This document shows, in pieces, positions 1 to 8,451 of a DNA stretch of 40,722 bases (the stretch's first letter is position 1; every line of letters begins with the position of its first letter). The DNA is taken from assembly GCA_910587865.1 (NCBI GenBank), contig CAJUNX010000038.1, positions 1 through 40,722 on the forward strand, in the 5' to 3' direction. A program made the position numbers and the translations under genes. Origin of the DNA: an uncultured Roseburia sp. GTDB lineage: Bacteria > Bacillota > Clostridia > Lachnospirales > Lachnospiraceae. The notes under the pieces were generated by a model. It was not told the origin of the DNA and ran no database searches. It saw only the letters and a list, made by a program, of their open reading frames with translations.

Positions 1-93
1 GGCCTCCTTTACCGGGACAACGCCCTTTCCTCTGCGGTCCTTTTCCGGCAGTGTGATGCCGAGCCCTTTTAATCTGTTTTCAATATTGCCCAT
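1..93 (-). CDS. RidA/YjgF-family protein (partial, N-terminus only)
   Basis: The leftward frame starts at ATG 93-91 and runs off the window edge, so only 31 residues are visible. They begin MGNIENRLKGLGITLPEK, which resembles the N-terminus of RidA/YjgF/YER057c proteins, where an (I/V)E.RL..LGI.LPE pattern is common. RidA enzymes hydrolyse reactive enamine/imine intermediates released by PLP enzymes. A strong ribosome binding site, AAAAGGAGG, precedes the ATG by about 5 bases. The gene lies 150 bp downstream of the lacI-type gene on the same strand and may share its transcript. A RidA partner would suit the PLP-dependent lyase in the divergent operon (inference). The family call rests on a short N-terminus and remains tentative. 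Confidence 0.6.
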   Translation of the reverse strand, partial: MGNIENRLKGLGITLPEKDRRGKGVVPVKEA

Positions 94-243
94 GATATCC
101 TCCTTTTATAATGATGACCCGCATGCCATCGCCCGTGTGTGTTCCCTGCTCCGCTGCCGGCGGATGGCGGTTTGGGATGACCGGCATACAGATCACGGTG
201 ATCTGACAGAACTGTTTTCATGTAATCTGCGAAGACAGGCGCG

Positions 244-1263
244 TCACGGAGCTGCAGGCTCGCAGACCGTCTCATATTCCGCAATCGATGTGTCGTATGT
301 ACGGACGACAGGCGCCTCCACGTTTCCGTCCAGAAGATCCGTGACAGCGAGGATGCTGTCGCGTCCCATCTCGTAGAGCGGCTGCTGAATGCAGGAGATA
401 CGCGGCCCGTTATAGTCGTCGAACGGGATCTTCTGATTGTCAAACCCCATGACGGAGATGTCCTTCGGCACCTGAAATCCCATCGCGGTGATTCCCATGA
501 TCGCGTAGGCGGCAATCTGATCGTTGCAGCAGAAGATAGCGGTCGGGCGAAATTCCTCCGGCATGCGCATGATCTTCTGCGCGATCTGGTAAGCCTGGTT
601 CGAATTATAAATATTGCACAGATAGCCGTCCCGTATGATCAGACCCTTGTCCGACATGGCCTGCGTGTAGCCGTTAAAACGGTCGAGATTGACCTTCTTG
701 TTCGGATCGCCCATAAAATACGCGATGCGCCGATGCTTCTTTGAAGCCAGATATTCGACCGCGTGGTAGGCTCCCTCGTAATTGTTTACGAGAAACTGGT
801 TCGTCTGCGGCGTCGGAAAGTTATTCTCAATCAGAAGAAACGGAAACGAAATCGAGCACAGATGCTCAATAATCGGCTGGTCCGTGTAGAGCGGTCCGTA
901 GAGAATAATCGCGTCGGACACGCCGTTTGTGAGAAACTGGATCGACTGGTCACGATATTTTGGATCCTTTCCCAGGCTGTAAAAGAGAACATTACGCCCG
1001 GAGGAGAACGAGCCGCTCTCCATACCGCGGATCAGCTCTGCAAAAAAGGGGGAGTGAAGATTTCGCAGAAGAACCGTGATCGCATTTGTCTGGCGGTGCA
1101 CCAGCGAACGGGCGGCATTGTTCGGGATATAGCCGAGTTCCTTAATGGAATACTGTACCTTCTGCCGGATCACCGGGGAAACGTTTTCAACCTGGTTGAT
1201 GACACGGGAAACGGTGGAAACGGAAACGCCCGCATGACGGGCCACATCTTTGATTGTCAGCAT
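244..1263 (-). CDS. LacI-family transcriptional regulator
   Basis: This is a 339-residue repressor with the classic LacI/GalR layout. Residues 1-25 form the helix-turn-helix (MLTIKDVARHAGVSVSTVSR), followed by the hinge helix and a periplasmic-binding-protein-like effector domain from about residue 60 to the end. I chose the ATG at 1263 because family members begin exactly at this TIKDVA motif and AAAGGATGG lies just upstream. An in-frame upstream ATG would add 27 atypical residues. It diverges from the sugar ABC operon starting at 1647, so it is the likely local repressor of that operon and, given the palindromes in its leader, possibly of itself. The effector is unknown but is probably the imported sugar or a sugar-acid intermediate. 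Confidence 0.95.
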   Translation of the reverse strand: MLTIKDVARHAGVSVSTVSRVINQVENVSPVIRQKVQYSIKELGYIPNNAARSLVHRQTNAITVLLRNLHSPFFAELIRGMESGSFSSGRNVLFYSLGKDPKYRDQSIQFLTNGVSDAIILYGPLYTDQPIIEHLCSISFPFLLIENNFPTPQTNQFLVNNYEGAYHAVEYLASKKHRRIAYFMGDPNKKVNLDRFNGYTQAMSDKGLIIRDGYLCNIYNSNQAYQIAQKIMRMPEEFRPTAIFCCNDQIAAYAIMGITAMGFQVPKDISVMGFDNQKIPFDDYNGPRISCIQQPLYEMGRDSILAVTDLLDGNVEAPVVRTYDTSIAEYETVCEPAAP

Positions 1264-1332
1264 GAAAACACCATCCTTTGATACAAACATATCGCGGAGA
1301 GAAATCCGTGATGCAGAACCTGGAATATGCCT

Positions 1333-1348
1333 GCTTTTGGCCAAAAGC
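1333..1348. promoter_or_regulatory. Perfect 16-bp palindrome in the lacI-type leader
   Basis: GCTTTTGGCCAAAAGC is a perfect palindrome. It lies downstream of the predicted regulator promoter (leftward) and upstream of its start codon. Another inverted pair, AGAAAA-GG-TTTTCT, lies at 1361-1374. Either could be an autoregulatory operator or an RNA hairpin in the leader. The sequence alone does not decide. Confidence 0.45.
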
Positions 1349-1386
1349 GTTCGAAAACGAAGAAAAGGTTTTCTCTCACAGCTCCT

Positions 1387-1415
1387 ATTTTAGCAGACAG
1401 TGGGGAGGAATGCAA
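1387..1415 (-). promoter_or_regulatory. Sigma-A promoter of the LacI-family regulator
   Basis: On the minus strand, TTGCAT (1415-1410) and TAAAAT (1392-1387) are separated by exactly 17 bp. Transcription would start near 1380, giving a leader of about 115 nt. The upstream AAAACGTTTT operator core (1435-1444) lies about 20 bp beyond the -35. Confidence 0.75.
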
Positions 1416-1434
1416 GGGAAAATCCGAAAATGAG

Positions 1435-1444
1435 AAAACGTTTT
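1435..1444. promoter_or_regulatory. LacI-type operator core, distal copy
   Basis: AAAACGTTTT is a perfect 10-bp palindrome with the central CG typical of LacI/GalR operators. Its centre is 99 bp from the identical core at 1534-1543, which suits repression by looping. It lies between the two divergent promoters. Confidence 0.65.
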
Positions 1445-1528
1445 ATTGGAATAAAAAGGAAAAAATGTTAAATATGCACAATATACGTCAAATGAATATG
1501 TAAATAATGGATAAAATAATAAAATATA

Positions 1529-1548
1529 TTGAAAAAACGTTTTATCAA
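1529..1548. promoter_or_regulatory. LacI-type operator overlapping the -35 of the ABC operon
   Basis: This 20-bp near-perfect palindrome has TTGA/TCAA ends around an AAAACGTTTT core (1534-1543). It covers the -35 hexamer of the ABC operon promoter, so a bound repressor would block RNA polymerase. The divergent LacI-family protein is the obvious candidate, but that assignment is inference. Confidence 0.75.
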
Positions 1549-1557
1549 TGCTATAAT
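1529..1557 (+). promoter_or_regulatory. Sigma-A promoter of the sugar ABC/catabolic operon
   Basis: TTGAAA (1529-1534) and a consensus TATAAT (1552-1557) are separated by exactly 17 bp. Transcription should start near 1565, leaving a leader of about 80 nt before the lipoprotein start codon. The surrounding DNA is very AT-rich compared with the genes. Confidence 0.85.
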
Positions 1558-1646
1558 CGGAATCACAGACAGAGAAAACCATGTTTCCGGCGAGAGCGCG
1601 CGGTTTGCCGGAGGGCTGTCAGCAAAAAAGCAAAGGAGAGATGAAG

Positions 1647-2972
1647 ATGAAAAAGTATTTAGGTGTTGCACTTACGGCTACTATGATGATTTCACTGCTT
1701 GGCGGCTGCGGAAAGACCGAGGATAAGCCGGCGGCCACCCCGGATCAGACGGGCGGAACGACGGGACAGGAAACGACGGAAGCAGCCGGCGGAAATGAGA
1801 GCCAGGGTGGCGGAAGTGAAGAAAACGTTACCATCACGTTTTGGGATGGCAACTGGAATGAGGGCAGCTTTGAGAAGATCAATGAGCTGTGGAAGGCGGA
1901 GCATCCGAATATTACGATTGAGCCGGAGTATCTGGTGGACGACGGTATGAGCGATAAATACACGCTGGCACTGTCGAACGGTACGGCGCCGGACGTTGTG
2001 GCCTGTGCGCTTGACTGGACGACGACATTCGGAAATGCCGGTCTGCTGGCGCCGCTTGATGATTATATCGCGGCGGACGGGGTTGATGTCAGCCAGTACG
2101 TGCAGGGAGCGATCAATGCTTCCACCGTGGACGGAAAGCTCTACGCGCTGCCGTTCCGCAGTGAGACCTATGCATTATTCTATAATGTGGATCTTCTGGA
2201 GGCGGCCGGATATACGGAGGCTCCGCAGACCTGGGAAGAGGTGCTTGAAATTGCGGAGGCATGTACATCGGGCGACGTTGCGGGATACGGTGTCTGCGGC
2301 AGCAACTACGGAAACTATTCGTTCCAGTACATCACGATGTTAAGAAGCTCCGGCGGCACGATCCTCAATGAGGATAATACGGAGTCGGCGCTTGGAAGCG
2401 AGACGGCGCTCCAGACCGCTCAGCTTTACAAGGATCTCTCCGCATTTGCGCCGGCGAGTATGATTGAGAATGATAATGTGGCGAACCGTACTCTTTTTGC
2501 AAACGGCAAAATCGCGATGTATATGTCGGGAATCTATGATGCGCCTGAAATCATCAAGGCAAACCCGGATCTGAACTTTGCATGTGTGATGGTTCCGACG
2601 GCAAACGGTGCAGAGCGTTCCACGATTCTCGGGGGATGGTCGGTAGCAGTGTCCGAGTGCTCGAAGAACAAAGAGGCTGCCTGGGAGTTTGTGAAATTCC
2701 TGACAAGCCCGGAGGTGGCAAAGTATTATACCAATACGTTTACCGGAACCGGTGACCCGGCGGTGGCGTTTGAAGAAGTTGACAATGCGATTGTACAGCC
2801 GAATGCCGATGCGCTTGCATACGCGAAGGCTCTTCCGAGTGTCGGATGCATCGTCGGTATCCGTCAGGCCATTTTTGATGATCTGTCCCTGACGCTGACC
2901 GACAGCAGAACGGTGGAGGAAGCGGTACAGCAGCTCAATGAGGATGTAAATCAATTACTTGCGGGTGACTGA
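1647..2972 (+). CDS. ABC transporter substrate-binding lipoprotein (carbohydrate, family 1)
   Basis: This 441-residue extracellular solute-binding protein serves a carbohydrate ABC importer. It starts MKKYLGVALTATMMISLLGGC, a signal peptide with a lipobox whose Cys is lipidated. A low-complexity G/T/E-rich linker follows, then a binding domain beginning near VTITFWDGNWNE. I chose the ATG at 1647 because AAAGGAG lies 8 bases upstream. The ATG at 1641 is too close, and the one at 1581 adds non-signal residues. It is the first gene of the operon and is followed by a strong hairpin, probably so that it is made in excess over the permeases. The ligand cannot be read from the sequence. No ATPase gene lies in the operon, so a shared MsmX-type ATPase encoded elsewhere is likely. 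Confidence 0.95.
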   Translation: MKKYLGVALTATMMISLLGGCGKTEDKPAATPDQTGGTTGQETTEAAGGNESQGGGSEENVTITFWDGNWNEGSFEKINELWKAEHPNITIEPEYLVDDGMSDKYTLALSNGTAPDVVACALDWTTTFGNAGLLAPLDDYIAADGVDVSQYVQGAINASTVDGKLYALPFRSETYALFYNVDLLEAAGYTEAPQTWEEVLEIAEACTSGDVAGYGVCGSNYGNYSFQYITMLRSSGGTILNEDNTESALGSETALQTAQLYKDLSAFAPASMIENDNVANRTLFANGKIAMYMSGIYDAPEIIKANPDLNFACVMVPTANGAERSTILGGWSVAVSECSKNKEAAWEFVKFLTSPEVAKYYTNTFTGTGDPAVAFEEVDNAIVQPNADALAYAKALPSVGCIVGIRQAIFDDLSLTLTDSRTVEEAVQQLNEDVNQLLAGD

Positions 2973-3006
2973 TGATGTGCGCCGGAGGAAGACCGGTCTG
3001 TAACTC

Positions 3007-3045
3007 CCGGGGCGGCAGCAGATGCCTGCTGCCGCCCCGGTTTTG
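3007..3045 (+). terminator. Intra-operon hairpin/attenuator after the binding-protein gene
   Basis: A perfect 15-bp GC-rich stem (3007-3021 with 3026-3040) closes a 4-nt loop and is followed by TTTTG. It lies 34 bp after the lipoprotein stop and before the permease genes. Partial termination or 3'-end stabilisation here would raise binding-protein levels relative to the permeases, as in many sugar ABC operons. Confidence 0.8.
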
Positions 3046-3047
3046 TA

Positions 3048-3121
3048 ACATAAGGATGACCAGAGAAGCCCGGCATCCGTTGTTTACATAAGGGTGACCG
3101 GAGAGGTCCGGCATCCGCTGT
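3048..3121. repeat. Tandem repeat R1, two 36-bp copies
   Basis: Two imperfect copies (3048-3083 and 3086-3121, period 38) begin ACATAAGG and end CGGCATCCG followed by TTGT or CTGT. They lie between the intra-operon hairpin and the first permease gene. Confidence 0.8.
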
Positions 3122-3163
3122 GTGCAGTGTGCCGTCATAATGAAATGAAAGTGAGAAACAGAG

Positions 3164-4039
3164 ATGAAAAAGGTGAAACAATCCGGTATCTTATATATCG
3201 TACCTGCGCTTCTGATCGTGGCGCTTGTGATGCTCTATCCGCTTGTGTACACACTGGTGATGGGTTTTTTTAAGAACACGCTGTTTATGAAAGCACCGGA
3301 ATTTTTCGGAATCGGTCAGTACATAAAGCTGTTTGGCGACGAGGTGTTTGTCGGCTCGATCGTTCATACGCTCGTGTGGACCTTCGGCAGTGTATTTTTC
3401 CAGTTTACGCTCGGCTTCGTGATGGCTATGATCCTGCACCAGGATTTTGTAAAAGGGAAGACGGTGCTCCGCATTCTGCTGATGATCCCGTGGGTACTGC
3501 CGAGCGTCATCGGATCCGCGGTGTGGAAATGGATGTACAATGCGGACTACGGACTGATTAATTTCTTTTTAAATGCGGTCGGACTGATCGACGAAAACCG
3601 GACATGGCTGTCATCGACACAGACGGCAATGCCGGCGATCATCGCGGTCAATGTGTGGAAAATGTTTCCGTACGTGATGCTGATGATCGAGGCGGCGCTT
3701 CAGGGCGTTTCCAGGGATTTAAAAGAAGCTGCACTGATTGACGGCGCAAATAAATTTGAAATTTTCCGCAATGTCACCTGGACGGCGATCGCGCCGCAGT
3801 GTTATTCGGTGCTTCTGCTCATGACGGTGTGGACGCTCAACGCATTTACGTTTGTCTACAACCTGACAGAGGGAGGACCGGCGCACTCGACGGAGGTGAT
3901 GGCGATGTTTATTTATAAGAAGGCGTTTACGGATTATGATTTCGGCCTGGCTTCCGCGGCCAGTACCGTGCTGTTTAGCATCTGTATGATCATCAGTCTC
4001 GTCTATATTCTGATGACAAACAAAAGGGGGGACGCGTGA
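3164..4039 (+). CDS. Sugar ABC transporter permease, MalF/UgpA type
   Basis: This 291-residue inner-membrane permease has about six transmembrane helices. The first begins just after the start (ILYIVPALLIVALVMLYPLV). Near residues 185-210 it carries the EAA loop, EAALIDGANKFEIF, which docks onto the ATPase. It pairs with the next permease as the heterodimeric channel for the substrate delivered by the lipoprotein at 1647. The start ATG follows a weak AAAGTGAG-type ribosome binding site. The stop overlaps the next gene's start by one base, indicating translational coupling. Confidence 0.95.
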   Translation: MKKVKQSGILYIVPALLIVALVMLYPLVYTLVMGFFKNTLFMKAPEFFGIGQYIKLFGDEVFVGSIVHTLVWTFGSVFFQFTLGFVMAMILHQDFVKGKTVLRILLMIPWVLPSVIGSAVWKWMYNADYGLINFFLNAVGLIDENRTWLSSTQTAMPAIIAVNVWKMFPYVMLMIEAALQGVSRDLKEAALIDGANKFEIFRNVTWTAIAPQCYSVLLLMTVWTLNAFTFVYNLTEGGPAHSTEVMAMFIYKKAFTDYDFGLASAASTVLFSICMIISLVYILMTNKRGDA

Positions 4040-4887
4040 TGAAAAAGAAACATTTATTTGCCAGGAATTATGTATGGGAAATCACCACTTATCTCATACT
4101 GGCGGCGGTGATTTTCGTAGCGATTCTTCCGGCGATCTGGATGCTCTCCACCTCGATCAAAAATGTGACGGAGCTTTACGATATGCCGATCGAATTCATC
4201 CCGGATGAGCCGACGTTCCAGAACTATATCGGTGTCCTGCAGAACTCCAAGATGCTGCAGGCGTTTGCCAACAGTGCGATCATCACGGTCTGTGTGGTGG
4301 CCATGACGCTTTTTGTGTCCGTGCTTGCCGGATACGGTTTCGCACGGTTCCGGTTTAAGGGACACGGCGTGATGAAGGTCGGGCTGCTGTTCGGGCAGAT
4401 GATCCCGGGAGTCGTCATCATTATTCCGCTGTATTCGCTGTTTACAAAGATCGGGCTTTTGGACACACATGTATCGCTGGTGATCTCGGATATGGCGCTC
4501 ACCATTCCGATGGGGGTGATTATGTTAAGCTCTTTCTTCGAGAGTGTTCCGAGGGAGCTTGAGGAGGCGGCGAAGATCGACGGGTGTACGGGGATCGGAG
4601 CGCTGTTCCGCGTCGTGCTGCCGGTTGCAAAGCCGGGGATGATCTCGGTCGCGATCTATACGTTTATCAACGCGTGGGAAGAGTTTCTGTTTGCCTTAAA
4701 TCTGACGAATTCCTCGAAGACGAGGACACTGCCGATCGCGATCAGCATGTTTTCCGGCGAATTCTCAGTGGACTGGGGTTCAACGATGGCTGCCGCCGCG
4801 GTCGTGGCGCTGCCGGTGCTGCTGCTGTTTCTGCTGTGCAACCGCTACTTTGTAAAGGGGCTGTCGGACGGCGCGGTGAAGGGATGA
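4039..4887 (+). CDS. Sugar ABC transporter permease, MalG/UgpE type
   Basis: This 282-residue permease is the second subunit of the importer. It shows about six hydrophobic helices and the EAA loop EEAAKIDGCTGIGALFRVVL near residues 175-195. The ATG at 4039 shares its A with the previous TGA and is preceded by AAAGGGGGG. A GTG one codon earlier is possible but less likely. The MalF-MalG order is typical of carbohydrate uptake type-1 importers. Confidence 0.95.
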   Translation: MKKKHLFARNYVWEITTYLILAAVIFVAILPAIWMLSTSIKNVTELYDMPIEFIPDEPTFQNYIGVLQNSKMLQAFANSAIITVCVVAMTLFVSVLAGYGFARFRFKGHGVMKVGLLFGQMIPGVVIIIPLYSLFTKIGLLDTHVSLVISDMALTIPMGVIMLSSFFESVPRELEEAAKIDGCTGIGALFRVVLPVAKPGMISVAIYTFINAWEEFLFALNLTNSSKTRTLPIAISMFSGEFSVDWGSTMAAAAVVALPVLLLFLLCNRYFVKGLSDGAVKG

Positions 4888-5034
4888 GATGTGCCGTCGT
4901 GCAGTGTGACGCGGACAGCCGAACGGAGACGACTGCCAGGAAGTGCAGATGCCGCGCAGAGTGTTTCTGAGTCCGTGCGGTGTCTGAGGTCTGAGACGTA
5001 AAACAGACAGATGTAGTGCAAAAAGGAGAGTCAG

Positions 5035-6426
5035 ATGGGAGAACATACATATGAGCAGGTGCTGGATCGGGTGAGGACGGCGTCGTCCCCCTCCGCACTT
5101 CGCATCACGGATATGAAAATCTGCAAGGTGGATCTGCCGCCGTGGGGCTGCCACCTGCTAAAGCTGGAGACGAACCAGGGGATCTGCGGATTCGGGGAGA
5201 TGCGGGACGGGGCGAGCCCGACGTATCTGAAACTGTTAAAGAGCCGCCTGATCGGGGAAAACCCGTGCGAGGTGGACCGGCTGTTCCGGAAAATAAAGCA
5301 GTTCGGCGGGCAGAGCCGTCAGGCGGGCGGCGTGTGCGCCGCAGAGCTGGCGCTTTGGGATCTCGCGGGCAAGGCTTACGGAGTGCCCGTCTATCAGATG
5401 ATCGGCGGACGATTCCGCGATGAGGTGCGCCTCTATGCGGATACGCACATTGAGGACGGACGTGCGACCGGCGTGCTGATGGATCCGGGGGATGTCGGCA
5501 GGGTGCTAAAAGGGTACATGGACGACGGCTATACGGTCTTAAAGATCTTAAGCGTGGAGCTTCTGATGGCGCAGGAGGGAAATTACTGCGGCCCGCTCGA
5601 CTGGGTGAACCAGCTGCGCGTCGTGGAGGATGAGGTGCGCCGGGTGGCAAAATCCGGGACGCGCGCCGAGGTCGCGGCGGCAAACGCAAAGCTTTATGAT
5701 TTTAACCGCATCCCGCATCCGTTTACGAATATGCATGTCACGGAGCAGGGGCTTGACGCGTTAGAGGATTATATCGGAAAGATCCGCGATGTGACCGGCT
5801 ATAAGGTGCCGCTTGCGATCGACCACTTCGGACATTTCCCGCTGCCGGATATGATTAAGATCGCGCGCAGGCTTGAGCGGTTTAACCTGGCGTGGCTTGA
5901 GGATATGCTGCCCTGGTATCTGACGGATCAGTACCGGGAGTTAAAACGTGCGACGACCGCGCCGATCGCGACGGGGGAGGATATGTATCTGGCGGAGACC
6001 TTTGAGCCGCTGCTTGCGGCCGGAGCGCTTGACCTTGTGCACCCGGATATCCTGACCTCGGGCGGAATCTTAGAGACGAAAAAGCTCGGCGATCTGGCAG
6101 CGAAATACGGGGCGTCGATGGCGATTCACATGTGCGAGAGCCCGGTGGCCGGACTTGCAGCCGCGCATATCGCGACCGCGAGCGAGAATTTCTTTGCGCT
6201 CGAGCACGACTCCTTTGATTCGCCCTGGTGGGAGGATCTGATCGTCGGACCGGTGAAGCCGATCGCAGAGCACGGCTTTACGCGTGTGACCGACGCGCCG
6301 GGGCTCGGAATCGAGGACTTAAATGAAGAGCTGATCCGCGAGCACGGGCCGGTGAAGGAGAAAAATGTCTGGGTGTCGACCGACGAGTGGAATGATGAGT
6401 CGTCGCTGGACCGGCTGTGGAGCTGA
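5035..6426 (+). CDS. Enolase-superfamily (mandelate racemase/muconate lactonizing type) sugar-acid dehydratase
   Basis: This 463-residue protein has an enolase-superfamily layout: an N-terminal capping domain (residues about 20-150) and a TIM barrel. Predicted Mg2+ ligands are D263 (in AIDHFG), E289 (in WLED) and E315 (in TGED), with a candidate general base H365 (in AIHMCESP). Such enzymes abstract the proton alpha to a carboxylate and usually dehydrate aldonic or aldaric acids to 2-keto-3-deoxy acids. The protein is longer than the usual 370-410 residues, partly through an N-terminal extension and an insertion around residues 185-245. Its start follows AAAAAGGAGAG by 5 bases. With the UxuA-like gene next door, sugar-acid catabolism is likely. 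The exact substrate is not predictable by eye. Confidence 0.88.
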   Translation: MGEHTYEQVLDRVRTASSPSALRITDMKICKVDLPPWGCHLLKLETNQGICGFGEMRDGASPTYLKLLKSRLIGENPCEVDRLFRKIKQFGGQSRQAGGVCAAELALWDLAGKAYGVPVYQMIGGRFRDEVRLYADTHIEDGRATGVLMDPGDVGRVLKGYMDDGYTVLKILSVELLMAQEGNYCGPLDWVNQLRVVEDEVRRVAKSGTRAEVAAANAKLYDFNRIPHPFTNMHVTEQGLDALEDYIGKIRDVTGYKVPLAIDHFGHFPLPDMIKIARRLERFNLAWLEDMLPWYLTDQYRELKRATTAPIATGEDMYLAETFEPLLAAGALDLVHPDILTSGGILETKKLGDLAAKYGASMAIHMCESPVAGLAAAHIATASENFFALEHDSFDSPWWEDLIVGPVKPIAEHGFTRVTDAPGLGIEDLNEELIREHGPVKEKNVWVSTDEWNDESSLDRLWS

Positions 6427-6444
6427 TGCGATCAGGCGAAAGGA

Positions 6445-6660
6445 GAGCCGTCCGGCGGCGCTGCGGCGTGTGAGCGAAAAGAGCTGTCCGGCGGCGCTGC
6501 GGCGAAAAGGCGATGGGGTGAGCGAAAAGAGCTGTCCGGCGGCGCTGCGGCGAAAAGGCGATGGTGTGAGCGAAGAGAGCCGTCCGGCGGCGCTGCGGCG
6601 AAAAAGCGTGGGTGTGGGCGAAGAGAGCCGTCCGGCGGCGCTGCGGCGAAAAGGCGAAGA
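6445..6660. repeat. Tandem repeat R2, five copies, 48-bp unit
   Basis: The core GTCCGGCGGCGCTGCGGCG recurs in units starting at 6445, 6481, 6529, 6577 and 6625. The periods are 36, 48, 48 and 48 bp. The array fills almost the whole gap between the enolase-superfamily gene and the uxuA-like gene and stops just before the latter's ribosome binding site. Copies differ by a few substitutions. The frame is open through the array, but I see no start with a ribosome binding site, so I do not call it coding. Confidence 0.93.
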
Positions 6661-6681
6661 CATGGATAGGAGGAACGCAGC

Positions 6682-7692
6682 ATGATGAGACTTGCCTACG
6701 GGCAGATCAGGACTGTGGACCGCGAGACGATGATGAATGCCCGTCAGCTCGGCATTGATCGTGTGCAGTTTAACCTGCCGTATGACCTCGCGGCGGAGAA
6801 GTATTGGAAATACGAGGATCTTCTGGATTTTAAGGCGCGATGCGACGCGTACGGCGTCACGGTCGAGGCGATCGAGAATCTGCCGATCCCCTTTTACGAC
6901 AAGGCGATGCTGGGCCTGCCGGGGCGCGATGAGCAGATCGAAAATGTCTGTGAGTCGATCCGGAATCTGGGGCGTGTGGGAATCCCCGTGCTGGGCTATC
7001 ATTTCTCGCCGTCCTTTGTGTGGCGGACCGACAATGCCGCTCCGCTGGGGCGCTGCGGCGCGAAGGTGCAGGAATTTGATTTGAAAAAACAGCAGATAGG
7101 GATCGACGATATGGCCGATTTCGGTCAGCGGCGCGACGTGAAAATCGATGCCGACGCGCTGTGGGAAAATTTCGCGTATTTTATGGAGCGCGTGATTCCG
7201 GTGGCGGAGGAGTACGGCGTGACGATGGCGCTGCACCCGGATGACCCGCCGCTTAAAAGTCTCTCAGGGATTGCGCGGCTGTTTATCAGCACGGAGAGCT
7301 ACAAACGCGCGGAAGAGATCGTAAAGAGTCCGAACTGGGGGCTTTTGTTCTGTATCGGAACATTCTCGCAGATGGCGGGCGGCGCGAAAAATATTTTTGA
7401 CGCGATCGACGAATTCGGGCCGCGCGGACGCCTGATCTACGCGCATATGCGGGATGTGCAGGGCACGGTGCCGTCGTTTCACGAGTGCTTTCTCGGGGAG
7501 GGGAATTTTGACCCGTTTGAGGTGATGTACGCACTAAAACACAGCGGATTTGACGGATTTATCGTCAGCGATCATGTGCCGGCAATCGAGGGAGATACCG
7601 CATGGGGACACCGTGCGCGCTATGCCGACACCGGCTATCTGCGCGGGCTGATGGAAGCGATCGAAAAGATGGAGCCGCGGAAGCAGCGCTGA
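6682..7692 (+). CDS. uxuA: Mannonate dehydratase family protein (UxuA-like)
   Basis: This 336-residue protein has a xylose-isomerase-like TIM-barrel pattern. The family signature HPDDPP is at residues 185-190. An FCIGT stretch follows near 223, with SFHECFLGEG and SDHVPAIEGDTAWGHR further along. UxuA dehydrates D-mannonate to 2-keto-3-deoxygluconate in hexuronate catabolism. AGGAGG lies 8 bases before the ATG. It is somewhat shorter than characterised UxuA proteins (about 360-394), so it may act on a related aldonic acid. No uxaC, uxuB, kdgK or kdgA gene lies in the window, so the rest of that pathway must be elsewhere. Confidence 0.82.
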   Translation: MMRLAYGQIRTVDRETMMNARQLGIDRVQFNLPYDLAAEKYWKYEDLLDFKARCDAYGVTVEAIENLPIPFYDKAMLGLPGRDEQIENVCESIRNLGRVGIPVLGYHFSPSFVWRTDNAAPLGRCGAKVQEFDLKKQQIGIDDMADFGQRRDVKIDADALWENFAYFMERVIPVAEEYGVTMALHPDDPPLKSLSGIARLFISTESYKRAEEIVKSPNWGLLFCIGTFSQMAGGAKNIFDAIDEFGPRGRLIYAHMRDVQGTVPSFHECFLGEGNFDPFEVMYALKHSGFDGFIVSDHVPAIEGDTAWGHRARYADTGYLRGLMEAIEKMEPRKQR

Positions 7693-7905
7693 CGAAAGCG
7701 CATGAAAAGAGAAAGCCGCGGGAACGGCGCTGACGAAAGCGCTTAAAGAGAGAAAAGCCGCGGGAGCGGCGCTGATGAAAGCGCGTGAAAAGAGAAAGCC
7801 GCGGGAGCGGCGCTGACGAAAGCGTGTGAAAAGAGAAAGCCGCGGGAGCGGCGCTGATGAAGGCGCTTAAAGAGAGAAAAGCGCGGGAGCGGCGCTGAGA
7901 GAAGC
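7673..7905. repeat. Tandem repeat R3, six copies, 41-bp unit
   Basis: Units of 41-42 bp carry GCGCTGA at 7686, 7727, 7769, 7810, 7851 and 7892. The first copy contains the last codons and TGA stop (7690-7692) of the UxuA-like gene, so the array extends from the gene's 3' end. Most units can fold a GCCGC-GGGA-GCGGC hairpin with a GNRA-type loop. The array ends about 60 bp before the VOC gene. Confidence 0.92.
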
Positions 7906-7964
7906 GCATGGAAGTGACCGGCGGGATCAGAGCATGCCGGCCAAAAAAGAGAGGAGAATAAGCG

Positions 7965-8438
7965 ATGAACTGCCCATTAAAAAATACAAATCTCGTACAG
8001 ATCGGATTTATCGTGCGGGATATTGAAAAGACAAAACAGGAGTTTGCGCGTTTTTTTGACGTGCCGGTGCCGCCGACGGTAAACAGCGGTGAGTATGCGG
8101 TGACAAAGACGGAATACCGCGGGGAGCCGGCGCCGAAGGCGCAGTGCCAGATGACATTCTTTTACTTCGGCGATCTGCAGATGGAGCTGATTCAGCCGAA
8201 CGAGGAGCCGAGCGCGTGGCGGGAGTATTTAGAGGAGCACGGAGAAGGCATCCATCACCTGGCGTTTCAGGTAAACGGCATGCAGGTCAATATCGAAAAC
8301 TGCGAGGAATGGGGCATGAAGCTGGTGCAGAAGGGTGAATACCGCAGGGGCAACGGCAGGTATGCGTTTCTGGATGCCACGGACAGCTTAAAGATGTTTG
8401 TCGAGCTCTTAGAGCAGGACGAAGAAAAAACAGAGTGA
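7965..8438 (+). CDS. VOC-superfamily (glyoxalase/methylmalonyl-CoA epimerase-like) protein
   Basis: This 157-residue protein has the duplicated beta-alpha-beta-beta-beta fold of the vicinal oxygen chelate superfamily. Likely metal-site segments are VQIGFIVRDIEKT (Q in place of the more usual His), MELIQP, GIHHLAFQV and MFVELLE. The last three supply the expected E, H and E. The layout resembles methylmalonyl-CoA epimerase and related isomerases. The start follows AGAGGAG with good spacing. Its place between a dehydratase and a glucosidase suggests action on a sugar-derived intermediate, but the substrate is unknown. Confidence 0.85.
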   Translation: MNCPLKNTNLVQIGFIVRDIEKTKQEFARFFDVPVPPTVNSGEYAVTKTEYRGEPAPKAQCQMTFFYFGDLQMELIQPNEEPSAWREYLEEHGEGIHHLAFQVNGMQVNIENCEEWGMKLVQKGEYRRGNGRYAFLDATDSLKMFVELLEQDEEKTE

Positions 8439-8451
8439 GAGGAAACGTGAG

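Noticed and set aside
6445..6660. Intergenic repeats as a CRISPR array
   Set aside because: Units follow each other directly with no unique spacers, and no cas genes are present. The same holds for the other arrays.
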